This document shows positions 1 to 14,460 of a stretch of 22,500 bases of DNA, piece after piece (position 1 is the stretch's first letter; each line of letters begins with the position of its first letter). The stretch lies in contig CAJNDS010000328.1 of the NCBI GenBank assembly GCA_905221605.1, positions 1 to 22,500 of the forward strand, written 5' to 3'. The position numbers and the translations under genes were made by a program. This DNA is from Symbiodinium natans. Lineage: Eukaryota > Sar > Dinophyceae > Suessiales > Symbiodiniaceae. The notes under the pieces are model-generated. The model was not told the DNA's origin. It saw nothing but the letters and a program-made list of their open reading frames with translations, and did no database searches.

Positions 1-5388
<5,388 letters not shown>

Positions 5389-5690
5389 GTCTGCGACGCC
5401 CCTCTGGCCTCGTGAGGCGTTGGGGAGTACATCGTGGGCCTACTTGTGATATGGAAGTTGCCCAAAATAGGAGTACATTTTTTGGGTGGGGGTTCCGACA
5501 ATCACGACTATCACATGTTCAGGGGGGAAACATTCGGGGGTACCCAGAATTCGGGAGATGCCCAATGTCCGCAGCCAAGATGCTCTAAGGGGCTGCAACA
5601 AGGTCCGCCACATGAACTTCGAGCGGGTGGGGGCCCATGAAAGTCGTGGTGGATTACGTTGGCACTCTACCTTAAGGTTTTAGGGCTTCA

Positions 5691-5732
5691 CCCTAAACCC
5701 GAAACCCTGAACCCTCAACCCCAAACCCTAAG
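5691..5732 (-). repeat. Telomere-type array CCCTAAA, short
   Basis: Imperfect units, one of the few arrays outside a modelled intron. Confidence 0.8.
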
Positions 5733-6014
5733 ACGTTACGACTGTTCTCAGTCATGTCATGAAAGTCCCGGAATCCTTTGCGACTGTGTGGGTCGGGTTG
5801 ATGTGGTCGCCTGCTGAATATGGATCCTATCTTGAACCCATGCCGAAGGCTCATCGTACTATCCTATACATTTATATGATTATACTATGCATTGATACGA
5901 CTGTACTGTTATTGTTGCATGGTTTTCCTGTATTCTTGCAGTTGAAGCTCAAATCTGCGCACACCGGTAGAACACAAATCAAGGCATCTGGCTCACCCAT
6001 CCTCCTCGCGATAA

Positions 6015-6115
6015 GGGTGGTTGTCCAAATTATGATCCCTTTTGGGGTACCCTAAATATTAGGTGCCGTATTATAGGAAGGATCCAAAAAGGGACCAGAA
6101 TTTTGACAACCACCC
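6015..6115 (+). mobile_element. GGGTGGTTGTC MITE, copy 1
   Basis: 101-bp element with perfect 11-bp inverted ends GGGTGGTTGTC / GACAACCACCC, flanked on both sides by ATAA, a likely 4-bp target duplication. It is nearly identical to the reverse complement of 8553-8653. No coding capacity. Lies 3' of the ispE stop. Confidence 0.85.
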
Positions 6116-6432
6116 ATAAGGTTTTTGCACTCCCAAGCTGGTCGGAGTCGAGAAACCGCTTTCCGGAGCTTGTTGCCCACATGTTGAAACATGGAAAATG
6201 ATTGCCGGATCCGGGCCTCAGGTGTCCCGTCCCCCCTTCTACACCTGAAAGCTTGAAACCATCAGCACTGGGTGTGAAATGGCAGCAGCTGCAACGCAAA
6301 ACGCACAAGCGCCTTTGTGTACCATTCCGTGGGACTGGCGCGGCCTCATGAGCCGATGCTGGCAGAATGCAGCTGTATGCCCACAACATCTCAGAGCAAG
6401 TGGCCGCGCCCACAACCCTCTAACCCGAAACC

Positions 6433-6622
6433 CTACACCGCTATTGCTACCAGGTTGCGCATGAACTCCGTTCGCCAGATGCCTTCGATGTCGAAGTTGT
6501 TCTTTGTTGATGCCTACGCATCTGCGAAAGTCAGGAGACCACTGTTTGAACAAACATGTAACTCACAATACGAACAGTAATATAAATACGTATGTGACCG
6601 TATGTGTATGAATATATACATA

Positions 6623-6664
<42 letters not shown>

Positions 6665-6892
6665 CATGTACAGATTCGTAAATGTCCATATGTTATGTAT
6701 ATACATGTAAAATTATATACATACAAAAATATTTGTATGTACCGATATATCTATACTCGAGACATGTGGTGAGTTCTGGACACGATGGTCCCCTTTGAGG
6801 TACCCTCAACATTCGGGGCCGCCTTGTAATAATAGCCCCAAAAGGGACCACCCTAAACCCTAAACCCCAAACCCTAAGCCCTAAACCTCTCT

Positions 6893-6930
<38 letters not shown>

Positions 6931-9900
6931 TAATGGGTTTCGTGGACGAAGGCACAAAAATTCGTGGGCAAGGCACAAAAATTCGTGGGCAAGGCACAAA
7001 AATTCGTGGACAAGGCACAAAAATTCGTGGACAAGGCACATTTCGGATTTTTGGGCCCTTGGGCAAGGCTTAAAACCCCAAAATGTGCCTTGCCCACGAA
7101 TTTTTGTGCCTTGTCCACGAATTTTGTGCCTTGCCCACGAATATTTGTGCCTTTGCCCACGAAATTTTGCGCCTTGCCCACGAATTTTCGGGCAGGTGAA
7201 TTGGTGGCAAGGCACAAAAATTGGTGGGCAAGGCACCAAAATTCGTGGGCAAGGCACAAAAATTCGTGGGCAAGGCACAAAAATTCGTGGGCAAGGCACA
7301 AAAATTGGTCGGCAAGGCACAAAAATTCGTGGGCAAGGCACAAAAATTCGTGGGCAAGGCACAAAAATTCGGGCAAGGCACAAAAATTCGTGGGGCAAGG
7401 CACAAAAATCCCACCCCCCCCCCCCCCCCCACCCCCCCCCCCCCCCCCCACCCCCCCCCCCCCCCCACCCCCCCCCCCCCACACCCCCCCCCACCCCCCC
7501 CCCACCCCCCCCCCCCCCACCCCCCCCCCCACCCCCCCCCCCCCCCCCCTCCCCCCACCCCCCCCCCCCCCCCCCCTTCACCCCCCCCCCCTTCACCCCC
7601 CCCCCCACCCCACAAAATTCGTGGGCAAGGCACAAAAATTCGTGGGCAAGGCACGTTTCGGAGTTTTGGGCCCTTGGGCAAGGCTTAAAACCTCAAAATG
7701 TGCCTTGCCCACGAATTTTTGTGCCTTGTCCACGAATTTTGTGCCTTGCCCACGAATTTTTGTGCCTTTGCCCACGAAATTTTGTGCCTTGCCCACGAAT
7801 TTTCGGGCACGTAAATTGGTGGCAAGGCACCAAAATTCGTGGGCAAGGCACCGAAATTCGTGGGCAAGGCACCGAAATTCGTGGGCAAGGCACAAAAATT
7901 CGTGGGCAAGGCACAAAAATTCGTGGGCAAGGCACAAAAATTCGTGGGCAAGGCACAAAAACTCGTGGGCAAGGCACGTTACCACCCCAACTTTTGTATG
8001 AAGATACTTTATAGTTTCTTAAAATTATGGGATTCTCTGGGTGGGTGGGTGTTATATCCGAGCCGTAAATCTGCTCGATCCGGAGCTGCTGAACCCTGAA
8101 CCCTAAACCCTAAACCCTAAACCTAAATTTCAGAGAGCTGGCCATGCAGAATCCTGCCATCAGTCCGGCCTCGAAGGCCTCAGCACCTCCCTTCGGGTCA
8201 CCCAAGCAGAAGATCGTGCTGCCGGACCCGGACATAAGAACAGCCTCCGCCGACTCGGAGGAGACTCAGGGGTTTAGGGTTTAGGGGTTAGGGTTTACGG
8301 TTTAGGGTTTAGGGTTTAGGGTTTAGGGTTTGGGGTTTAGGGTTTAGGGTTTAGGGTTTAGGGACTAGGGTTTAGGGTTTAGGGTTTAGGGCCAGTTTAG
8401 GGTTTGGGGTTTGGGTTTTAGGGTTTAGGGTTTAGGGCTACAGAGGCAGAAGCAGCCGCTGGCTTTGCAATCTGCCTCAAAGTCCCAATCTCCCGCAAGA
8501 TATTCTTTTAAATCGCGAAGTTCTGGAGACACCTTCGACAAGGGGAGAACACGGGTGGTTGTCAAAATTCTGGTCCCTTCTTGGATCCCTACTATAATAC
8601 GGCACCTAATATTTAGGGCACCCGAAAAGGGATCATAATTTTGACAACCACCCACATAGGTCCACAAGTGAAGTGTCCTGCCCGGACTGAGCCCACGACT
8701 TTGAAGGCCGGTTTCTCTAAATCATTCACCCAGGAGCTGTGCGAAGTGCCCTTGCAGGTCAACAATGTGTGGTTTAGGGTTTAGGGTTTAGGGTTTGGGG
8801 TCTAGGGTCTAGGGTTTAGGGTTTAGGGTTTAGGGTTTAGGGTTTAGGGTGTAGCATTGGTCAGCTGAACGCAATAGTATGAAGACATGCCCACCCCGAG
8901 GCCACCCAAACACTACTCATCACGGAACCAAGCCGGAGCCAGCCAAAGCCAAGCCAGCCATTCAATTTTCATATCTCGAACATGTTTAGAGGACACTAAG
9001 ACAGAACACTGCGAATGTTTCAGATTTCACACCTCGAACATGTTTAGAGGACACCAAGATAAGACACTAAGATAAAACACTGCGAGTGCTTGGGGCATTT
9101 GCGCGCAACGGCCTTGACACAATGCACTCGGCACAACACAGCTGGCGCAATGCACTTGGCACAAGGCGCTTGGCACGATGCCCTTTGGCACAATGCACTT
9201 GGCACAGAGCACTTGCGCAATGCACTTGGCACTATACTGCAGTTGGCACACGCAGCACAATGCACTTGACAGAAGGCCTTTCGGCATAATGCCCTTTTGC
9301 GCAATGCACTTGGCACAATGCACGCCTGGAACAATGCACTTGGCACAGAGCATGGACTTGGCACGCACTTGGCACAATGCACTTGGGCGCAATACACTTG
9401 GAACAATGCACTTGGCACGATGCACTTGGCACATGGGACAATGCACTTAGCGCAATGCACTTGGCACAGTGCACTTAGCACAACGGACTTGGCGCAATGG
9501 ACTTGGTGCAACACACTTGGCACAGCAACGCGGCTCTTACCTTGACACAATGCACTGGGCACAACGGACTTGACGCAATGCACTTGGCACTAGAAGCAGT
9601 TGGCACATGCACGGGTACATTAGCACAATGCAGTTGGCCTTGACACAATGCACTTGGCACATTGGCGCAATGCACTTGGCACTGACGCAATGCACCTGGA
9701 ACAACGCACTTGGCACAGAGCACCTGCGCAATGCACTTGGCACTATGGCACAATGCCTTTTGGTGCAATGCACTTGGACTTGGCACGCACTTGGCACAAT
9801 GCACCTGACACAGGCACGTGCACACGAGCGCAAGGCACTTTGGCACAATGCACTTGGACGCAATGCACTTGGAAGTGCATTAGCGCAATGCACTTGGCAC

Positions 9901-12900
9901 ATGGAACAATGCACTTAGCACATTAATGCACTTGGCACAGTGCACTTAGCACAACGGACTTGGCGCAATGGACTTGGCGCAACACACTTGGCACAACAAT
10001 GCGGCTCGCACATGCACTAGCACATTGCCACAACGCACGTGACCTTGACGCAATGCACTTGGCCCAGTGGCGCACAAGCGCAATGCGCTTGGCATTGATG
10101 GCACAGCGGACGTGACGCAATGCACTTGGCACTATAATGCAGTTGGCGCACGCACGAGTACATGAGCACAATGCACTTCAACGCACGTGACCTTGACGCA
10201 ATGCACTTGGCCCAGTGGCACACAAGCGCAATGCACTTGGCATGGATTGCATAACGGACTTGACGCAATGCACTTGGCACTATAATGCAGTTGGCACACA
10301 CACACACGAGTACATTAGCACAATGCACTTGGCCGTGAATGCACGTGGCACATTGGCACAATGCACTTGACACATGGAACAATGCACTTGGCGTGATGCA
10401 CCCAATGCACTTGGCACAGAGGACTTGGCACAATGGACTTGACGCAAAGCACCCGGCCAGGGCCAGGGCCAGGGCAGGGCCAGGGCCAGGGGCCAGGGGC
10501 CAGGGCCAGGGCCAGGGCCAGGGCCAGGGCCAGGGCCAGGGCCAGGGCCAGGGCCAGCGCCAGGGCCAAGGGCCAGGGCCAGGGCCAGGGCCAGGGCCAG
10601 GGCCAGGGCCAGGGCCAGGGCCAGGGCCAGGGCAGGGCCAGGGCCAGGGCCAGGGCCAGGGCCAGGGCCAGGGCCAGGGCCAGGGCTGGGGCCAGGGCCA
10701 GGGCCAGGGCCCCTGTTAAAAAGGATCCACCGGCTAGGCTTTAGGGTAATACAATATACTCAGTGACCAAGCTGGGCGACTTTAGCTTGGCGACCCCTCA
10801 GGGGTGAGCCTGGCAGGCTCTGCAGCCCAGCAGAGCCTGCCAAGGTTTCGCTGATCGCTCGACAGCGCCCACCTACCTACAGAAGGAGAGGGGTGGTGGG
10901 CGGGTTTAGGGTTTAGGGTTTAGGGTTTAGGGTTTAGGGTTTAGGGGTAGCTTCATCCAAGCCAACATGGCCAACCGCAGTGGGACGCCTTATCTTTGAA
11001 GGTCTGCAGAAGCTCCTTCATGGTCTTGCAGTGAATCCAAGCTCAGACAAGTTCAGACGCTTGCAGCAGCTGCGATTTCTATCCGCACCGACATCCGTGG
11101 CGGCTTCAGTCCTCTGGGTCTTCCGTGCTTAACGCTGAGAGGTCCATGGCCTGAACCCCAGCACTCTCTTGTCGGCTACCAGCCGCAGAAGGACCTGCCC
11201 AGCCTTGAAGACTTTCCCCGTGGAAAGGCCATAGTTGGGCTTGACCTGTGCTTAGCCGATCATGGCCAGAGTCTGCAACCAAACAATCGCACACTTTCAC
11301 CAGGGGCATCTGCCAGATACACGCTCAGGCCATCCTTGATAGGAAGACCTTCGATTGGCCTCAGTGGCGTGCGTAGGACTGCCAACGTGAAGTGCGAAGC
11401 AAGCGCTGTGCAGATGGAAGAAGTACAATCCGGCCAAAGCAGCGTCACAATCTCACCTCTTCCGGTGCAGTAGGCCGTGCCTGCCAGACTGCATGTCAAA
11501 GAAATATGTGTGACAAATTGCTGTAAGATGAAAGCTTCTCGTGCCTTCCGAGAGGAAGAAAGTTGCATCCTGGGCGGTTGGACGATCTGAGGCTTCAAAG
11601 GCCATACTCGGCGTTTAGAACACATGCTGTGTGCAATTAGAAACAGGCAGCGTGTAGATGCAGGTTCTGAGGCTGCAAAAAGGCTGCGCAACCTCAGAAC
11701 CGCACGGATCCAATCACTGGATCGTCGCCCCAACTTATCAAGTCCTGCAAGGGCTCCGGAGGCTCAGCAAGCACGCTTCTGCTTTAGCCAACGATGCCTC
11801 TGGTGTGGCTGGACAGCCGCACAACTGATTGGCGCCTGGGCGCTGAACAGATGGGAAGTCTCTCTGGAGGCAATATCCCATGGGTCGACTGTGCTTAGAG
11901 GTAGTATCCCTAAACCCTAAACCCTAAACCCTAAACCCTAAACCCTAAACCCTAAACCCTAAACCCTAAACCCTAAAAACCTAAACCCTAAACCATCTCA
12001 GGGATGCTCCAAAAAAGGCGGCAGCTGCATTGCTGCTTCCACCACCCATGCCAGCCTTCAACATCTCAAAGACTTGAGGGCCTTTCTTTACCCTAAGGGT
12101 CCATGTACCTATATAGTATTAGGGTTTAGGGTTTAGGGTTTAGGGTTTAGGGTTTAGGGTTTAGGGTTTAGGGTTTAGGGTTTAGGGGTTAGGGCTTAGT
12201 ATTTACTTGGGCCTTAAAGGGGTTTCCATATCGTAGCTTTAGGGCCCAAACATATACTACATGGGTACATGGACCCTTAGGGTTAGGGCCTGTTTTTTCA
12301 TATTTTTGAGTGCCACTCTTTTTCTGGCGCCTGTGCTGGGATCTCCTTCTCCAGCTTTACACCGAAGAAGCGCTGAACACCACTCTTCTCGCGGAACAGC
12401 CTGCATCTGAAACGCGTGCAACCCACGCCTCCGATGCCGACTTGACTCTGGGGATCACACTTCAACGCTCGGATGACAAGGTTGGAGTCATCTACAGGCC
12501 TCAGCACGGACCAACGGACAGAAGTACACAGAAGCATCGCTGTCGCACGTAAGGTGCCGCGCACGCCCGGTAGGTTGCACTCCAGCCGATCATGCTCCGC
12601 ATCTTCCGGCAAAACCTTCCATGATCCATGGGATCAAACACAGCAAAACCAACCCTAAACCCTAAACCCGAAACCATAAACCCTCAACCCTCTTCACGGC
12701 GTCTCCGCGAAAATTCTGAGAGGGGGCAGGCTTTCCCGAACCTCGAACTCAAGACGGGGAAACCAAGAGACGACGGGTTCAGGGGCTTATAGGGCTTAGG
12801 GGCACAGCAATACTAGTGCACACTAAGTGTGGGTAGGGGCTTGGTAGCCCCTTTTTGGGGTTGGCTGCTTTTTGAAAGGGAGTGCGGAACCCAAAAGCCC

Positions 12901-13741
12901 CCAAAAAAGAGGGCTTTTGGGTACCACTGGGCTACCAAGCAAATCTGTGCCTCAAGCACCAGCTTGTCACCAAAGGCCACTGTGTGGAAGAGCGACGCGA
13001 GGTCGTGAAAGCCGTCGGGCCGGCGGCGGATGATTCGCAGGAAGAGGTTCACCTTCGCCGGCGAGAAGAGCTCGAGGCTGCCCCCAGACACATCAGCGGT
13101 CCTCTGACATGAACTCTAAACCCTAAACCCTAAACCCTAAACCCTAAACCCTAAACCCTAAACCCTAAACCCTAAACCCTAAACCCCAAACCCCAAACCC
13201 TAACCAACCCTAACGGCGGTCCTCTGAATTCTCTGGGCTCTGCCTTGGCCTTCCCGCTGCTGGGCCGGCTGCGACCTGCGAGCCGCGACGGCACCGAGGA
13301 TGGCGGCAATGCCAGAGACGCCAGCGGCACTGCTTGCCAAAGAGCTGCTTTTGCCTAGACCCGGGAGCGACCTAAAAACACAAAGGGTACCCTTTTTTGG
13401 TTTGAAGGGGATTATAAGGGTACCCCAACCCCAAAAAACGGAAGAAAGGGCCTACTCCCGGTCCTAGTTGCTCTGCTGGGTTCTGCCTTGATCTGCACTT
13501 GCCAGGCCCCCAACGCAAGGTGCGCTTCTTGGGACCAGGACGGCGAAAGCCTCCTGCGAGATGCCGACCACCCCAAAGAGAAGAGCGCCGGCCAAGGCAA
13601 CACAAGGAAGCTTGCCAATCCGTCCCATGGTCTCGCCAACCTTTCACATATCAACCACGGGAAACGTCTCGAGCCAGCACGTAGGTTCAACAAGCATGCC
13701 TTAGCAGCTTCTGATCTACTCCTCCGTGCCTGCAGCAACAT
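6433..13741 (-). CDS. ispE: 4-diphosphocytidyl-2-C-methyl-D-erythritol kinase (MEP pathway)
   Basis: ATP-dependent GHMP-family kinase that phosphorylates CDP-methylerythritol in plastid isoprenoid synthesis. Exons: tentative 13741-13464, then 13371-13222, 13101-12951, 12615-12563, 12499-12461, 12400-12331, 12055-12010, 11835-11798, 11744-11706, 11569-11545, 11480-11444, 11359-11314, 11245-11204, 11150-11112, 11024-10989, 8750-8697, 8532-8476, 8244-8143, 6513-6433 (stop TAG). From 13371 on, these make one frame of 367 codons plus stop. Counting from there: LFSPAKVNLFLRI at about 61-73 (active-site Lys 66), ATP-binding GMGGGSSNAA at 156-165, IGSDATFFLSEGTAYCTGRGE at 193-213 (catalytic-type Asp 196; motif split by two introns), WVNDLEKPAFKVV at 277-289, LMSGSGSTIF at 310-319. 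Residues 1-60, with a hydrophobic run (GIAAILGAVAA) and Arg/Gln-rich stretch, look like plastid targeting sequence. The first exon and start codon are a guess; the last exon rests on phase and FDIEGIWRTEFMRN-type similarity. Two introns exceed 1.5 kb. Confidence 0.92.
6613..6658. repeat. (TA)n microsatellite
   Basis: TA/CATA tract in the last ispE intron (8142-6514); a second one lies at 6896-6924. Confidence 0.9.
6786..6850. mobile_element. Diverged MITE-like element
   Basis: Ends TGGTCCCCTTTG and CAAAAGGGACCA are inverted repeats. The interior GGTACCCTCAACATTCGGGGCCG lines up loosely with the core of the 101-bp MITE. It abuts a CCCTAAA array. Confidence 0.55.
6851..6889 (-). repeat. Telomere-type array CCCTAAA
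   Basis: Five imperfect units in the last ispE intron, wedged between a MITE-like element and a TA tract. Confidence 0.88.
6944..7409. repeat. 21-bp fold-back minisatellite, block A
   Basis: Units of about 21 bp (GGCAAGGCACAAAAATTCGTG) run forward (6944-7040), then after a 45-bp spacer in reverse (7083-7195), then after a hinge (CGGGCAGGTGAATTGGTGG) forward again (7207-7409). A unit length divisible by three keeps frames open on both strands, so long open frames here are artefacts. In the last ispE intron. Confidence 0.9.
7410..7611 (+). repeat. C-run with rare A/T
   Basis: About 200 bp of C with single A and TTCA breaks, separating the two copies of the 21-bp fold-back block. Confidence 0.9.
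7613..7978. repeat. 21-bp fold-back minisatellite, block B
   Basis: Repeats the architecture of block A (forward units, the same spacer with TTGGGCCCTTGGGCAAGGC, reverse units, hinge, forward units), so the whole composite was duplicated, not just single units. Confidence 0.9.
8090..8124 (-). repeat. Telomere-type array CCCTAAA
   Basis: Four to five units, 18 bp inside the ispE donor at 8142. Confidence 0.9.
8269..8438 (+). repeat. Telomere-type array TTTAGGG
   Basis: About 22 units with some TTTGGGG, filling most of the ispE intron 8475-8245. Confidence 0.93.
8553..8653 (-). mobile_element. GGGTGGTTGTC MITE, copy 2
   Basis: 101 bp with the same 11-bp inverted ends as 6015-6115 and the inverse orientation. 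It makes up most of the 164-nt ispE intron 8696-8533, lying 20 bp from the acceptor and 43 bp from the donor. Confidence 0.88.
8771..8853 (+). repeat. Telomere-type array TTTAGGG
   Basis: About 12 units, 21 bp from the acceptor of ispE exon 8750-8697. Confidence 0.92.
8975..9080 (+). repeat. 58-bp direct duplication
   Basis: A 22-bp motif starting CTCGAACATGTTTAGAGG occurs at 8975 and 9033, with similar flanks (AAGA...CACTGCGA). Intronic, just before the 14-bp minisatellite. Confidence 0.75.
9115..10452 (+). repeat. 14-bp minisatellite with higher-order repeats
   Basis: Degenerate units of ACAATGCACTTGGC for about 1.3 kb inside the ispE intron 10988-8751. A longer motif (CACTATAATGCAGTTGGCAC, then a CACGAGTACATTAGCAC-like run) recurs near 9226, 9583, 10124 and 10277, showing higher-order units. 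Three 14-bp units make 42 bp, so frames stay open on both strands without coding. Confidence 0.92.
10454..10712 (+). repeat. GGGCCA hexanucleotide array
   Basis: About 40 units with few changes, adjoining the 14-bp minisatellite in the same ispE intron. Poly-GQ and poly-AR frames here are artefacts. Confidence 0.95.
10811..10842. repeat. Perfect 13-bp hairpin
   Basis: TGGCAGGCTCTGC and GCAGAGCCTGCCA pair perfectly around a 6-nt loop. Preceded by the palindrome CCCCTCAGGGG (10796-10806). Intronic; not read as a terminator. Confidence 0.75.
10903..10946 (+). repeat. Telomere-type array TTTAGGG
   Basis: Six units, 42 bp from the ispE donor at 10988, in the intron that also holds the minisatellites. 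Confidence 0.92.
11908..11995 (-). repeat. Telomere-type array CCCTAAA
   Basis: About 12 units in the ispE intron 12009-11836, starting 14 bp from a GA donor. Confidence 0.93.
12091..12282. mobile_element. Inverted-repeat element carrying a telomeric array
   Basis: A perfect 19-bp inverted repeat, CCCTAAGGGTCCATGTACC (12091-12109) and its complement (12264-12282), with weaker pairing just inside (TATATAGTATTA / ACATACTAC-type). Between the arms lie about 11 TTTAGGG units (12119-12200) and 60 bp of unique sequence. Sits in the ispE intron 12330-12056. Confidence 0.75.
12651..12693 (-). repeat. Telomere-type array CCCTAAA, short
   Basis: Five to six imperfect units 36 bp from the acceptor of ispE exon 12615-12563. 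Confidence 0.88.
12839..12940. mobile_element. MITE-like element, 102 bp
   Basis: Perfect 12-bp inverted ends GCTTGGTAGCCC / GGGCTACCAAGC. Inside, CCCAAAAGCCC (12890-12900) and GGGCTTTTGGG (12911-12921) form an 11-bp hairpin. It begins 10 bp inside the ispE donor at 12950. Confidence 0.75.
13102..13221 (-). other. ispE intron: telomeric array between 12-bp duplications
   Basis: On the minus strand the exon sequence TCAGAGGACCGC occurs at both ends (13227-13216 and 13107-13096); between the copies is essentially one TTTAGGG array (13206-13115). Splicing CAGAG|GACCGC to GTCAGAG|GACCGC keeps one copy and keeps the ispE frame. Confidence 0.8.
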
Positions 13742-14460
13742 GGGCTCTATTTCGGCGTTCCCAAACCACGAATGCGGACAGCATGGGAACTTGATTGCAT
13801 CCTGGTGAAACTCCGACAACTGCGGATCACGAAGCCATGCCCACTGCAAACGTATGCAGCGTAGGGTACAGGATGAATGAAGCAGGTACCGGGATGGATC
13901 ACCAAATAGAAAGATATTGGTCTCACGAATTGCAGCGCTGCTGACAAGCAGGGAAGATAAGCACGTGGCTGCAGATGTCTAGATACCGTCAAGACATAAG
14001 TACATCGAAGCCACCCGCAGCCACATGCCACCCAAACTGCTCAGAACGCTGCTGCGTGGAACTCCCTGTTCAACCCGAAACCACGGCTGACAAACTTCAA
14101 CTGGCCATGTCTCGTTCCTGAATGAGGAGTATGAGAAACACCATTCAAGAATATTCGAAGCACCAAGCTGAGCTCCCGGTCGCCATTGCTCACTGCTGCT
14201 TGCATTCCTGCGGCGCCTCTGCCTGAAAGCTCCCAGCAAAAAATCGTAAACCCCGTCGCTGACAATGTCCTTCTAGCAATGAATTTGATACAGGGCGCCT
14301 GTAGCCAATGGTCACCCAAGCCGGGAGAAGCCACTTAGAGGCTCAGGGGGTGGGAGGGGTGGCTGCCAGAAAACGTTTCCAGCAGAGAGCTGTGTCTTCT
14401 GAATCAAAACTCTCCCAAGGCTTCTTCAGCAGCTTCTTTCGTGACATTCGCTTTGTGGCA
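13742..14460. other. Region between NAP1 stop and ispE
   Basis: About 720 bp without a recognised gene. It should contain the NAP1 3' UTR and the ispE 5' end. Minus-strand frames of 86-97 codons at 13979-14334 match nothing I know. No telomeric array here. Confidence 0.5.

Larger units (their letters stand above)
5389..6432. other. Intergenic region between ispE and uL3
   Basis: About 1.0 kb downstream of the ispE stop and upstream of the tentative uL3 start. It holds a decayed CCCTAAA array (5691-5732) and one MITE copy (6015-6115). A 98-codon plus-strand frame at 5759-6055 runs into the MITE and resembles nothing. No promoter motif recognised. Confidence 0.6.

Noticed and set aside
5759-6055. 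98-codon plus-strand frame with a hydrophobic segment
   Set aside because: Runs into a MITE copy, resembles no family and lies against the direction of all four genes.
6895-8014. Long open frames of up to 345 codons on both strands
   Set aside because: They are produced by a 21-bp repeat whose length is a multiple of three and by a C-run; the peptides are simple repeats on both strands.
8143-8268. Plus-strand frame MQNPAISPASKASAPPFG...
   Set aside because: The minus strand encodes the conserved ispE motif LMSGSGSTIF, so this is its shadow.
9027-10433. Cys/His/Ala-rich open frames
   Set aside because: Three 14-bp units equal 42 bp, so every frame stays open; the region lies inside an ispE intron.
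10315-10744. GQGQ/ARAR frames
   Set aside because: Translation of the GGGCCA array.
10811-10842. Strong hairpin as a transcription terminator
   Set aside because: It lies in the middle of an intron of a eukaryotic gene and lacks a T-run; more likely a remnant of an inverted-repeat element.
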